DNA of 64,000 bases, taken from assembly GCF_001698125.1 (NCBI RefSeq), contig NZ_CP013854.1:806001-870000 (forward strand), written 5' to 3'. Source of the DNA: Pseudonocardia sp. HH130630-07 (GTDB lineage Bacteria > Actinomycetota > Actinomycetes > Mycobacteriales > Pseudonocardiaceae). Position numbers and translations under genes: made by a program. Every line of letters starts with the position of its first letter. Position 1 is the first letter of the stretch. Positions 30,153 to 38,876 of this stretch are shown piece after piece. Under the pieces are notes generated by a model. The model worked only from the letters and a program-made list of their open reading frames with translations. It was not told the origin of the DNA and made no database searches.

Positions 30153-30200
30153 TCAGGCGGCGACGCGCCCGGGAAGTACGAGAATTCGAACGGAGAGCAT
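30153..30200 (-). CDS. ilvBNC leader peptide (attenuation)
   Basis: A 15-residue ORF on the minus strand, MLSVRILVLPGRVAA, ending in TGA. Seven of its first 13 residues are Leu, Ile or Val, as in attenuation leaders of branched-chain amino-acid operons. When charged tRNA is scarce, ribosomes should stall on these codons and favour an antiterminator over the T6 hairpin downstream. The ATG lies 7 bases from a good -10, so the transcript may begin at the start codon itself. Confidence 0.82.
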   Translation of the reverse strand: MLSVRILVLPGRVAA

Positions 30201-30207
30201 GGCGCCG

Positions 30208-30238
30208 ACGCTAGCACGCGTCCCACGCGCAGCGTCAA
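30208..30238 (-). promoter_or_regulatory. Promoter of the ilvBNC operon
   Basis: On the minus strand TTGACG (30238-30233) and TAGCGT (30213-30208) are separated by 19 bases. The distance to the leader ATG is 7 bases, which predicts a leaderless start. The promoter lies in the 92-base space shared with the divergent PH-domain gene. Confidence 0.65.
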
Positions 30239-30292
30239 TCGATGACACCCCTTCCGGTGCGACCGTCCGCCCGCCGGTGTCACACTGGGGCT

Positions 30293-30799
30293 GTGAGCAG
30301 CACCGATGACCAGGGAACCGACGCTCCCGACCCGGCGACAGCGTCACCCGAACCGTCCCAGGATGTGGACGAGCGGGTCGTGATCACCCCCCGCGTGCAG
30401 GCGGAGGGGCGCCAGGTCCGCGAGGGCGCCCGCGCCCTGGTCTTCGCGCCGTCGCGGCTGACCATCGTCGTCGCGCTGGTGTTCGCCGTCGGCGGGCTCC
30501 CGCTCTACGCCAGCCTCCCGTGGACGGCGGTGCTGCTGCTGGTCCCGGTCGCCGTCGCCGTCTGGACGCTGCGCACCCGCACCACCGTCGACCCGGACTC
30601 CGTCACGGCGCGCACCGTGACCGGGTCGCGCTCGGTCGGCTGGGACGAGGTGCGCGGCCTGCGCCTGGGTGGGCGCTCGTCGGTGTCCGCGGTGCTCGCC
30701 GACTCCTCGGAGCTCCGGCTGCCCGCGGTGCGGGTGCGGGACCTGCCTGCGGTGTCGCTCGCGTCGGCCGGACGCGTCGCGGACCCGGTCGGGGACTGA
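30293..30799 (+). CDS. PH-domain membrane protein (Cfp6-like)
   Basis: The 168-residue protein has a polar N-terminus, two adjacent membrane segments (about 59-75, [17 protein letters not shown], and 79-95, [16 protein letters not shown]) and a small bacterial PH-like domain ([20 protein letters not shown], then WDEVRGLRL). M. tuberculosis carries such a protein, Cfp6 (Rv3004), next to ilvB1, so position agrees. Function is unknown. GTG 30293 is chosen by the start of the coding pattern; no strong ribosome site is seen. Confidence 0.8.
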   Translation: MSSTDDQGTDAPDPATASPEPSQDVDERVVITPRVQAEGRQVREGARALVFAPSRLTIVVALVFAVGGLPLYASLPWTAVLLLVPVAVAVWTLRTRTTVDPDSVTARTVTGSRSVGWDEVRGLRLGGRSSVSAVLADSSELRLPAVRVRDLPAVSLASAGRVADPVGD

Positions 30800-31013
30800 T
30801 CCCACACCTGCGGCCGGTCCCGCACGGCGCGTACCGTTGCCCACGACCGGCACGCGACGACCCGGCGCCGACCCGCCCCGCCGTCGTGCACCGGCCCCGG
30901 GCCGGCTCGCGCCCACCACCGCCGCGACGCACCCGCCCGGACCGTGCTGCACGCACCCGTCCCCGGTGCCCGCGCCCGGGCACCGCCGAAGACCAGCCTG
31001 GAGATCCGAGCAC

Positions 31014-32855
31014 ATGCCCGCCCTGCGTTCCCGCGTCACCACCCACGGCCGCAACGCCGCCGGAGCGCGCTCGCTCTGGCGCGCGACCGGCATGGAGGAC
31101 GACGACTTCGGCAAGCCGATCGTCGCGATCGCCAACTCCTACACCCAGTTCGTGCCGGGGCACGTGCACCTCAAGGACATGGGTGACCTCGTCGCCGGTG
31201 CGGTGAAGGAGGCCGGTGGGACCGCGCGCGAGTTCAACACGATCGCCGTCGACGACGGCATCGCCATGGGCCACGGCGGCATGCTCTACTCGCTGCCCTC
31301 GCGCGAGCTGATCGCCGACGCCGTCGAGTACATGGTGAACGGGCACGCCGCGGACGCGCTGGTCTGCATCTCCAACTGCGACAAGATCACGCCGGGGATG
31401 CTCAACGCGGCGATGCGGCTGAACATCCCGACCGTCTTCGTCTCCGGCGGGCCGATGGAGGCGGGCAAGGCGGTCGTCGTCGGCGGGGTCGCCCAGGCGC
31501 CGACCGACCTGATCACCGCGATCTCGGCGTCGGCCTCGCCCGACGTGGACGACGCCGGCCTGTCCGAGGTCGAGCGGTCGGCCTGCCCGACCTGCGGGTC
31601 CTGCTCGGGCATGTTCACCGCGAACTCGATGAACTGCCTCACCGAGGCGCTCGGGCTGTCGCTGCCGGGCAACGGCTCCACGCTGGCCACGCACGCCGCC
31701 CGCCGCGAGCTGTTCCTGAACGCCGGGCGCACCGTGATGGACCTGGCGACCCGCTGGTACCGCGACGACGACGCGTCGGCCCTGCCGCGCACCATCGCGA
31801 CCCGCGAGGCGTTCGAGAACGCGATGGCGCTCGACGTCGCGATGGGCGGCTCGACCAACACCGTGCTGCACATCCTCGCCGCCGCGCAGGAGGGCGAGAT
31901 CGACTTCACGCTCGACGACATCGACGCGATCTCCCGCCGGGTGCCCTGCCTGTCCAAGGTGGCGCCGAACTCGGACTACCACATGGAGGACGTGCACCGG
32001 GCCGGCGGCATCCCGGCGCTGCTCGGCGAGCTGTGGCGGGGCGGGCTGCTCAACACCGGGGTGCACACCGCGCACTCGCCGTCGATGGAGCAGTGGCTCA
32101 CCGAGTGGGACATCCGTTCCGGGGCGCCGTCGGAGACCGCCGTCGAGCTGTACCACGCGGCTCCCGGCGGGGTCCGGACGACGCAGGCCTTCTCCACCGA
32201 GAACCGCTGGTCGTCGCTGGACACCGACGCCGCCGGTGGATGCATCCGGGACGTGGAGCACGCCTACACCGCCGACGGCGGCCTCGCCGTGCTGCGCGGC
32301 AACCTCGCCGTCGACGGCGCGGTGATCAAGACCGCCGGGATCCCGGAGGACATCTGGCAGTTCGAGGGCCCGGCCGTGGTCCTGGAGAGCCAGGAGGACG
32401 CGGCCTCCGCGATCCTGAAGAAGGAGATCAAGCCCGGCGACGTCCTGGTCATCCGCTACGAGGGCCCGTCGGGCGGGCCGGGGATGCAGGAGATGCTGCA
32501 CCCGACCGCCTTCCTGAAGGGCGCCGGTCTCGGCAAGGCCTGCGCGCTGGTCACCGACGGCCGGTTCTCCGGCGGGTCGTCCGGCATCTCGGTCGGGCAC
32601 ATCTCCCCCGAGGCCGCGGCCGGCGGCACGATCGCGCTCGTCGAGAACGGTGACCGGGTCCGGCTCGACGTCCGGGCCCGCTCGCTGGAGGTGCTGGTCG
32701 AGCCGGAGGTGCTGGCGGACCGGCGGGCCAAGATGGAGACCAGCGAGCGTCCGTGGCAGCCGAAGGACCGGCAGCGCACGGTGAGCCGGGCCCTGCGCGC
32801 CTACGCGCACCTGGCGACGAGCGCCGACACCGGCGCCGTCCGCCGCATCCCCTGA
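31014..32855 (+). CDS. ilvD: Dihydroxy-acid dehydratase
   Basis: IlvD dehydrates dihydroxy acids to the 2-keto acid precursors of valine, leucine and isoleucine. At 613 residues it is the long form. Cysteines for the iron-sulfur cluster lie in [12 protein letters not shown] (about 123) and [18 protein letters not shown] (about 195); [20 protein letters not shown] is the C-terminal signature. ATG 31014 has GGAG about 11 bases upstream. The 214 bases before it contain no leader peptide or terminator that I can see, unlike ilvB. M. tuberculosis has ilvD elsewhere. Confidence 0.96.
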   Translation: MPALRSRVTTHGRNAAGARSLWRATGMEDDDFGKPIVAIANSYTQFVPGHVHLKDMGDLVAGAVKEAGGTAREFNTIAVDDGIAMGHGGMLYSLPSRELIADAVEYMVNGHAADALVCISNCDKITPGMLNAAMRLNIPTVFVSGGPMEAGKAVVVGGVAQAPTDLITAISASASPDVDDAGLSEVERSACPTCGSCSGMFTANSMNCLTEALGLSLPGNGSTLATHAARRELFLNAGRTVMDLATRWYRDDDASALPRTIATREAFENAMALDVAMGGSTNTVLHILAAAQEGEIDFTLDDIDAISRRVPCLSKVAPNSDYHMEDVHRAGGIPALLGELWRGGLLNTGVHTAHSPSMEQWLTEWDIRSGAPSETAVELYHAAPGGVRTTQAFSTENRWSSLDTDAAGGCIRDVEHAYTADGGLAVLRGNLAVDGAVIKTAGIPEDIWQFEGPAVVLESQEDAASAILKKEIKPGDVLVIRYEGPSGGPGMQEMLHPTAFLKGAGLGKACALVTDGRFSGGSSGISVGHISPEAAAGGTIALVENGDRVRLDVRARSLEVLVEPEVLADRRAKMETSERPWQPKDRQRTVSRALRAYAHLATSADTGAVRRIP

Positions 32856-32907
32856 GCCCGCTCCGCCCGCCCGTTCCCGCCCGCCCGTTCCCGCCCGTTC
32901 CCCGTCG

Positions 32908-32956
32908 CACTCATGGAGCTTCGGCCTCGTCAGACCGGGCCGAAGCTCCATGAGTG
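32908..32956. terminator. Perfect 19-bp inverted repeat after ilvD
   Basis: CACTCATGGAGCTTCGGCC (32908-32926) and its exact complement (32938-32956) enclose an 11-base loop. It lies 52 bases after ilvD and 41 bases before the next gene. No T tract. It is longer than the other hairpins here and may be a repeated extragenic palindrome. Three copies of CCCGCCCGTT precede it (about 32868-32898). Confidence 0.75.
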
Positions 32957-32997
32957 ACCGGGGGGCGGGGTGCTCGGGCGAGGGCTAGCGTGCGGGG

Positions 32998-33981
32998 ATG
33001 GCTATCGGGACCAGGAAGCTCGGCTCGCTGACCGTCTCCGCGCAGGGGCTCGGCTGCATGGGCATGTCACAGAGCTACGGCGCCGGTGACGAGTCCGAGT
33101 CGATCGCGACGATCCACCGGGCCCTCGATCTCGGCGTCACCCTGCTGGACACGGCGAACGTCTACGGCGGGGGCGCCAACGAGGAGCTCGTCGGCCGGGC
33201 GATCGCCGACCGCCGGGACCGGGTCGTGCTGGCGACCAAGTTCGGCATCGTGCGCGACGCGGACGGCAACCAGGCCGCCCAGGGCGACCCGGCCTACGTC
33301 CGGACGTGTGTCGAGCAGTCGCTGCGCCGGCTCGGCGTCGACCACATCGACCTCTACTACCAGCACCGGGTCGACCCGGACACGCCGATCGAGGACACCG
33401 TCGGCGCGCTGCGCGAGCTGATCGACGCCGGGACGATCCGGCACTACGGCCTCTCCGAGTGCGGCGCCGACACCGTGCGGCGCGCGCACGCCGTGCACCC
33501 GCCGGCCGCGGTGCAGTCGGAGTGGTCGCTGTGGACCCGCGACATCGAGGATTCCGTGGCCCCGGTGTGTGCGGAGCTCGGCGTGGGGATCGTCCCGTTC
33601 TCCCCGCTCGGGCGCGGCTTCCTCACCGGGTCGATCACCTCGGCCGGGCAGCTCGGCGAGAACGACATGCGCCGCGGCCTGCCCCGGTTCTCCGCGGACA
33701 ACCTGAGCGCGAACCTGGCGGTCGTGGACGCGGTGCGGGCCGTCGCCGAGCGGCGCGACGACGGCGCGACGCCCGGCCAGCTCGCGCTCGCGTGGGTGCA
33801 GAGCCGCGGGGACCACGTCGTCCCGATCCCGGGGACGAAGCGGCGCGGCTACCTCGAGCAGAACGTCGCCGCCGCCGAGCTGCACCTGTCCGCCGGGGAG
33901 CTGGCCGAGCTCGAGGCGGCCGGGTCCGGGGTCACCGGGGAGCGGTACCCGGCGCACCTGCAGCGCACCGTCGGGCGCTGA
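32998..33981 (+). CDS. Aldo/keto reductase
   Basis: A 327-residue TIM-barrel NADPH oxidoreductase of the YhdN/AKR13-like type. The catalytic tetrad is visible: Asp and Tyr in [11 protein letters not shown], Lys in VLATKFGIV, His in LYYQHRVDP. The NADP-binding end is [15 protein letters not shown]. Substrate unknown; relatives reduce a range of aldehydes. ATG 32998 follows a strong palindrome, so it is probably a single transcription unit, convergent with the EspG-like gene. Confidence 0.92.
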   Translation: MAIGTRKLGSLTVSAQGLGCMGMSQSYGAGDESESIATIHRALDLGVTLLDTANVYGGGANEELVGRAIADRRDRVVLATKFGIVRDADGNQAAQGDPAYVRTCVEQSLRRLGVDHIDLYYQHRVDPDTPIEDTVGALRELIDAGTIRHYGLSECGADTVRRAHAVHPPAAVQSEWSLWTRDIEDSVAPVCAELGVGIVPFSPLGRGFLTGSITSAGQLGENDMRRGLPRFSADNLSANLAVVDAVRAVAERRDDGATPGQLALAWVQSRGDHVVPIPGTKRRGYLEQNVAAAELHLSAGELAELEAAGSGVTGERYPAHLQRTVGR

Positions 33982-33996
33982 GGGCGCAGGCCGGAG

Positions 33997-34791
33997 TCAG
34001 CAGGCCCTGGCGAGGGTGTCCAGCTCGGCGGCGAGCGCGCCGGCGTCGGCGGGTCCGCACCGGACCACGGCCGTGTCGGCCGGGCGGCCGCCGAGCCGGG
34101 CCGGGGCCGGGCGGCTCTGGTAGTACCAGCCGGTGGGGGTCGCGAACGCCAGCAGGAACGACGACGCCCGGCGCGGCCCGCGCGGCCCCACGCTCGCCGC
34201 GCCGAACTCGGCGAGCGCGTAGCACTCCCCCATCCGGTTCACCAGCGCCGTCTCGGTCCCGGACGCGCCACGGCGCAGCAGCTCGGCGGTGAGCCGGGAG
34301 CGGTCGCCCGCACAGGCGTCACCGACGTCGAGCAGGATCCGGTACGGGATGCGCACGGGCGCCCCGTGGCCCGGGACGACCGGCCCCAGCAGCGCGACCA
34401 GCGCCGCGGACGCCCGTGCCGGATCGACCCGCAGCAGCGCGATCTCCTCGCCCACCCGGGCGGCGAGCACCGCCCGCCGGTCCCGGGTCGCGACCACGGC
34501 CCGCTGCCGGTGCGGCTCGTCGACGGTCACCTCCCGCCGGGCGTCGGGCCGGAGCAGCACCTCCAGCTCCTCGGCGAGCCCGGGGACCGGACGCCCGTCG
34601 CGGACGAGCCCGCGGCCCTGCAGCCCGGCGGTGACGTCGCGGACGAGCCGGTCCCGCTCGGTCGTCGTCGGCCCGGGGCTCACCAGGCCCAGGACGGCCG
34701 GGCCGGGGCCGAATCCCAGCAGCTCACGGGCCACGTCGAGCTCGGTGCCGCTCAGCACCGTCGCCCGGGACCAGTCGGGGGCGGGGGTCAT
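33997..34791 (-). CDS. EspG-like ESX-secretion-associated protein
   Basis: This 264-residue protein has the EspG-family pattern: ELDVARELLGFGPGPAVL near the N-terminus, a middle part with repeated Arg/Val strands, and a C-terminal ASSFLLAFATPTGWYYQSRP with TPxGWY-like wording. EspG is a cytosolic chaperone of PE/PPE substrates of type VII secretion in mycobacteria; many other actinobacteria carry relatives. No ESX core gene (EccC, EsxA) is in the window, so it is an orphan here. ATG 34791 has AAGGA at good spacing. Confidence 0.7.
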   Translation of the reverse strand: MTPAPDWSRATVLSGTELDVARELLGFGPGPAVLGLVSPGPTTTERDRLVRDVTAGLQGRGLVRDGRPVPGLAEELEVLLRPDARREVTVDEPHRQRAVVATRDRRAVLAARVGEEIALLRVDPARASAALVALLGPVVPGHGAPVRIPYRILLDVGDACAGDRSRLTAELLRRGASGTETALVNRMGECYALAEFGAASVGPRGPRRASSFLLAFATPTGWYYQSRPAPARLGGRPADTAVVRCGPADAGALAAELDTLARAC

Positions 34792-35016
34792 CGGGTGTCC
34801 TTCTCGTCCGGGGCCCGGTCGACGCGGTGTCACCGGGCACGGGGCGGCCGGTGCGGTGGGCGCACCACCCCGGCCGACGCCCCGCCACCGAACCGATCGG
34901 CGCGTGCGGGAGCGTCGTCACGGGCACACGCTACGACCGTCGACGCCGCGGCACGGCGGTTCGGGAGAACCCGTCGCCACGGCGGACGGCGCACCGCGGC
35001 GACCGGACCGGTGGCG

Positions 35017-35931
35017 CTATCCCGCCGCCCCCGGGGCCCGGGCGCGGTCGAGCGCATCGCCCAGCTCCGCCAGCGCCTCCTGCACGACCCGCACCATCGA
35101 GGCGACCCGCTCGTCGCCCTGGTGCCCGGCGGCGAACGGCAGGTACTGCACGTGCGCCTGCACCCGGGCCCAGGCCCGCTCGACGGCGATCATCGCCGGC
35201 GGGTCCGGGGCGCCGAGCGCGGCGTGCAGGGTCTCCCGGTAGATCGGCGGTTCCGGCGCGGCCGGGGCGTCCGCCGGCCCGTCGGCCGGGGGTGCGGTGA
35301 GCACCACGGCGTCCAGCGATCCCACCGCGACCCGGGCGTTGCCCCAGTCCAGCAGCACCGCACCGGACGGCCCGGCGTGGACGTTCCCGCGGTGGGCGTC
35401 GCCGTGGCACAGGGTGCGGGGCAGCGCGCGCAGCGCGGTGCCGATCCGCTCGTCGGACGCCCAGGCCCGCACCACGGCCGGCCGGCCGGCACCGGGCGGG
35501 AACACTGCCGCCGCCCGCTCGCAGAGCCCGGCCCACCAGGCCTGGTCGACGACCGGCACCCCGCGCGGCCGGTTGCGCCGCCAGTGCGCGTGCACCAGGG
35601 CCAGGGTGCGCCAGACCCCGTCCGGAACCGGGTCGCCCGGAGCGAGCGGGGCGCCCGGCTCTAAGTCGGTCAGCACCCAGCCGGTTCCGGAGGCGAGCAT
35701 CCGGGGCAGCCGGACCGGGCCGTCGACCACCGCGACCGCCCGCAGCGCCGCCGCGTCGACCGGCCCGCACCGCTTCAGGACGACCCGGGTGCCGTCGTCC
35801 AGGTCGATCCGCTCGGCACCGCCGGAGGCGTGGCCACCGGTGAGCGGCGCCCGGCCCGTCACCCGGACCGGGCGCCGCCGCCGCCGCGCGAGCGGTCGCA
35901 GCCAGACCTCGTCGGGGAGGTCCTCGGTCAC
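35017..35931 (-). CDS. Aminoglycoside phosphotransferase (APH)-family protein
   Basis: A 304-residue kinase-like protein. The catalytic loop LCHGDAHRGNVHA and the metal-binding VLLDWGNARV are intact, with a basic N-terminus. GTG 35931 overlaps the DoxX stop by four bases (GTGA). Members phosphorylate small molecules such as choline, homoserine, fructosamine or antibiotics; the substrate here cannot be told. An acidic/Pro-Ala-rich insert (PPADGPADAPAAPEPP) follows the catalytic motifs. Confidence 0.85.
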   Translation of the reverse strand: MTEDLPDEVWLRPLARRRRRPVRVTGRAPLTGGHASGGAERIDLDDGTRVVLKRCGPVDAAALRAVAVVDGPVRLPRMLASGTGWVLTDLEPGAPLAPGDPVPDGVWRTLALVHAHWRRNRPRGVPVVDQAWWAGLCERAAAVFPPGAGRPAVVRAWASDERIGTALRALPRTLCHGDAHRGNVHAGPSGAVLLDWGNARVAVGSLDAVVLTAPPADGPADAPAAPEPPIYRETLHAALGAPDPPAMIAVERAWARVQAHVQYLPFAAGHQGDERVASMVRVVQEALAELGDALDRARAPGAAG

Positions 35932-36530
35932 CGGCGCAGGACGAACAGGACCAGCAGCGCGACCCCCGCCGCGACGACCAGGCAGAGCACCGACCAGGGC
36001 AGTGGACGGCGCTGGTAGGTCCGCCCGGCGTCCAGCGCGATCCGGCCGGCCCCGGCGAACAGCAGGGCCGCGGCCCCGGCCCCGAGCAGCAGGTCGGGCT
36101 CGATCGCGTCCGGCCCGTCGGAGGTGAACAGCGGGACGCTCTGCACCGGCAGCAACGCCACGGCGATCGCGACGGCCTTCGTCGCCAGCAGACCGGCGGC
36201 GGCGAACGGCGTGAGCAGCCCGACGACGAGCAGCACACCGAGCACGAGCTGCCCGACGCCGAGCACCCAGGCCAGCGGCCCGGCGAACGCGGCGAAGCCC
36301 TGCTCGGACAGCGCCGCGGCGGTGCCGTCCATGCCGATCCCGCCGAACACCCCGAACACCTTCCGGGCACCGGCCGCGGCGAACGACGCGCCCACCACCA
36401 CCCGCAGCACGAGCAGGCCGATGTCCGACGAGATGTGCGCCGGGACCGGGAGCCGTTCCGGGCGGGTCCGCTCGGTGGGCTCGTTCCCGGAGGAACCGCC
36501 CCAGTCGTACTGCTGTGTGGGCCCGCTCAT
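35928..36530 (-). CDS. DoxX-family membrane protein
   Basis: A 200-residue protein with a polar N-terminus of about 35 residues and four hydrophobic segments (LLVLRVVVGASFAAAGA, LAWVLGVGQLVLGVLLVV, LLATKAVAIAVALLP and a C-terminal VLCLVVAAGVALLVLFVL), as in DoxX proteins. In M. tuberculosis the relative Rv3005c forms a membrane redox complex with SodA and SseA. It is coupled to the phosphotransferase gene, and lies 64 bases after the MFS gene. Confidence 0.85.
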   Translation of the reverse strand: MSGPTQQYDWGGSSGNEPTERTRPERLPVPAHISSDIGLLVLRVVVGASFAAAGARKVFGVFGGIGMDGTAAALSEQGFAAFAGPLAWVLGVGQLVLGVLLVVGLLTPFAAAGLLATKAVAIAVALLPVQSVPLFTSDGPDAIEPDLLLGAGAAALLFAGAGRIALDAGRTYQRRPLPWSVLCLVVAAGVALLVLFVLRR

Positions 36531-36594
36531 GGGGCCGGACCCTACCGGGACACCGGCCCCGCGCTCCCGACCTCGCGCGCGGCGCGCGGGTCGT

Positions 36595-37854
36595 TCACCG
36601 GACGGACCGCACGAACACCACGGTGACCGCGGCCGCCGCCACCAGGCCGGCCGCGACGGTGTACATCAGCGGGTAGCTGTTGCCCGAGACGGCCAGCACC
36701 GACGCCGCGACGACCGGCGCGAGCGACTGCGAGACCGTTCCGGCGACGTTGTAGAGCCCCAGCCCGAAGCCGCCGTTGGCGTCGCCCTCCGGCAGCACCT
36801 CGGTGGCCAGCGCCAGGTCCACGGCCAGGAAGACGCCGTAGGCGACGAACCCGACCGAGGCGCCCAGCACGAACGTCGTGACGTCGTCGGCCAGTGCGAT
36901 CAGCACCATCGACACCGCGAACAGCACCGCCGAGCAGCCCACCAGTACCCGGCGCCTGCCGAGCCGGTCGGACAGCCAGCCGGCCAGCGGGGACACCACG
37001 AGCTTCAGCACCGCGCTGAGCGTGCTGTTCAGCGCCACCACCGAGGTCGCGACCGCGACGGTCACGCCCAGGTGGTCGGTCAGCGTGTAGAGCTGGAAGT
37101 TGAAGAAGATGTAGTAGCCGGTGAGCAGCAGGAACCGGCCGGCCCACACGAACCCGAAGTCGCGGTAGCGGGCCAGCAGGGTGAGCCGCTCCCGCCACGG
37201 GACGCGCCCGGCCGCACCGCGGGCCCCGGGGTCGGCCGACCGGTCCGGCAGGACGACGAGCAGCGCCGCGGTCGTCAGCACCGCGAACGCCGCCGGGCCG
37301 AGGAACAGCGCGACCGGCTGGTCGCCCAGCCAGACCGCGCCCCACGTCCCGGCGCTCAGCCCGGCCTGCAGGGCGACGCCGATCCAGCCGGAGACCCGGC
37401 CGCGCCGCGCCGCCGGGACCTGGTCGGCGAGCACCGCGAACAACGCCGAGAACGCCAGGTTGAGGAACAGCGACGCGATCGACCAGCCGAGCACCATCGC
37501 CCAGCGCTCCGGCACCAGCGCGATCACCAGCAGGCCCGCGACCCCGCCGAGCAGGCCCAGCACCAGCCACGGCCGGCGACGGCCCCAGCGGGACACGGTG
37601 CGGTCGCTGAGCCAGCCGCCCAGCGGCTGGGCGATCGAGGCGAAGACCGTGCCGATGGCCAGGGTGGTGGCCAGGACGGCGGTCTTCTCCTCGCCGTAGA
37701 GCTGCTGGGCGCGCAGGGCGAGCGTCACCGCCACCGGGGTGGCCGTCGTCGCCATCAGGCCGGCGAACGCGAGCAGGTAGAACGGCATGAACAGCCGCGA
37801 CGTCCACGGCGCGGGCGCGGAGGTCTCCTCCCGGGTGTCCGGGCTGCTGGTCAC
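36595..37854 (-). CDS. MFS transporter
   Basis: A 419-residue major facilitator protein with about 12 hydrophobic segments. The loop-2/3 signature is GGWLSDRTVSRWGRRRPWL in the N half and GWLSDRLGRRRVL in the C half. The wording resembles sugar or drug:proton transporters of the GPH/MFS_1 type. GTG 37854 overlaps the aminotransferase stop by four bases. As the last gene of the TauD-P450-aminotransferase unit it is a good candidate exporter of that pathway's product (inference). Confidence 0.88.
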   Translation of the reverse strand: MTSSPDTREETSAPAPWTSRLFMPFYLLAFAGLMATTATPVAVTLALRAQQLYGEEKTAVLATTLAIGTVFASIAQPLGGWLSDRTVSRWGRRRPWLVLGLLGGVAGLLVIALVPERWAMVLGWSIASLFLNLAFSALFAVLADQVPAARRGRVSGWIGVALQAGLSAGTWGAVWLGDQPVALFLGPAAFAVLTTAALLVVLPDRSADPGARGAAGRVPWRERLTLLARYRDFGFVWAGRFLLLTGYYIFFNFQLYTLTDHLGVTVAVATSVVALNSTLSAVLKLVVSPLAGWLSDRLGRRRVLVGCSAVLFAVSMVLIALADDVTTFVLGASVGFVAYGVFLAVDLALATEVLPEGDANGGFGLGLYNVAGTVSQSLAPVVAASVLAVSGNSYPLMYTVAAGLVAAAAVTVVFVRSVR

Positions 37855-38876
37855 GGGGCCGCTCCGCCCGGGGCGGGGTCGAAGCCGGCCGCGGCGGCGA
37901 GGACGGCGTCGTTCGCCGGCGGGCGGCCGGTGCTGACCCGCACCCCGATCCCGTCCTGGTCGCGCACCGCGATCCCGGCGGCGGCGAGGTGCTCGACGAA
38001 CGCCCGGCTGCGCCCGCCGAGGCGGACCCACACGAAGTTGCCGCCGCTGGGCGGCACGTCGAAGCCGAGTGCCAGCAGGCCGTCACGGACGCGGTCGCGC
38101 TCGGCGGCCACCTCGCGGCACTGCTCGCGCATCCGGTCCTCGGCGTCCATGGCCGCCAGCGCGGCGGCCTGGGCGGGCGTCGGCACCCGGTAGAACACCG
38201 TGCTCGGCCGGATCGGCGCCGTGACCCGGTCCGCGGCGACGAGGTAGCCCACCCGCAGGCCCAGCAGGCCGTGCGACTTGGAGAAGGTGCGGACCACCGC
38301 GACCCGGTCGTCGCGGGCGGCCAGGCCCAGCACGTCGGCGACCGCGTCCGGGTCGGCGAACTCGCGGTAGGCCTCGTCGACGAGCAGCAGCACGTGCGGC
38401 GGCAGGTCGTCGAGCAGCTGCTGCACCTCCGCGGTGCCCAGCACCTCGCCGGTGGGGTTGTCCGGGTTGCAGAGCACCACGACCCGGGTGTCCTCGGTGA
38501 CCGCCTTCGCCACCGCGGCGAGGTCGCTGCCCCGGGGGCCGTCGGGCACCGCGACCGCCTCCGCGCCGGTGTTGCGGATCAGCAGCGGGTACATCGCGAA
38601 CGACGGCGAGGTGTGCACGACGGTGGTCCCCGCGCTGCAGTGCGCCGCGAGGAACTGCTGCAGCAGCGCCCCCGAGCCCGCGCCCGCGACGACCCGGGTC
38701 GCCGGCACGCCGAGCCGCCGGGCGATCTCGGCGGTCAGGTTCTCCGACAGGGCGTCGAGGGTGTGGCCGATCGTGTCCAGCGACGCCGTGAGTGCCTCGC
38801 GCACCCCGGGCAGGACGGGCCAGTGGTTCTCGTTGAACGACAGCTGGTGCACGACGGGGGTCGCGGCGGGGGTCAC
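37851..38876 (-). CDS. HisC-like class I/II aminotransferase
   Basis: A 341-residue PLP aminotransferase of the histidinol-phosphate aminotransferase type: LSFNENHWPVLPGVREAL, VAGAGSGALLQQFLAAH, LCNPDNPTGEV, VDEAYREFAD and the PLP-lysine segment RTFSKSHGLLGLRVGYL. The leuC-rich or his genes that would mark a true HisC are not near. GTG 38876 overlaps the P450 stop (GTGA). In this island it probably aminates a keto intermediate or makes an amino-acid precursor, which is inference from context. Confidence 0.88.
   Translation of the reverse strand: MTPAATPVVHQLSFNENHWPVLPGVREALTASLDTIGHTLDALSENLTAEIARRLGVPATRVVAGAGSGALLQQFLAAHCSAGTTVVHTSPSFAMYPLLIRNTGAEAVAVPDGPRGSDLAAVAKAVTEDTRVVVLCNPDNPTGEVLGTAEVQQLLDDLPPHVLLLVDEAYREFADPDAVADVLGLAARDDRVAVVRTFSKSHGLLGLRVGYLVAADRVTAPIRPSTVFYRVPTPAQAAALAAMDAEDRMREQCREVAAERDRVRDGLLALGFDVPPSGGNFVWVRLGGRSRAFVEHLAAAGIAVRDQDGIGVRVSTGRPPANDAVLAAAAGFDPAPGGAAP

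Noticed and set aside
30800..31013. Second attenuator or T-box before ilvD
   Set aside because: No short ORF rich in branched-chain residues, no T-tract hairpin and no T-box core sequence are seen.
37851..38876. True histidinol-phosphate aminotransferase (hisC)
   Set aside because: No other his gene is nearby and the gene is overlapped with a P450 and an MFS gene, so only the family name is given.
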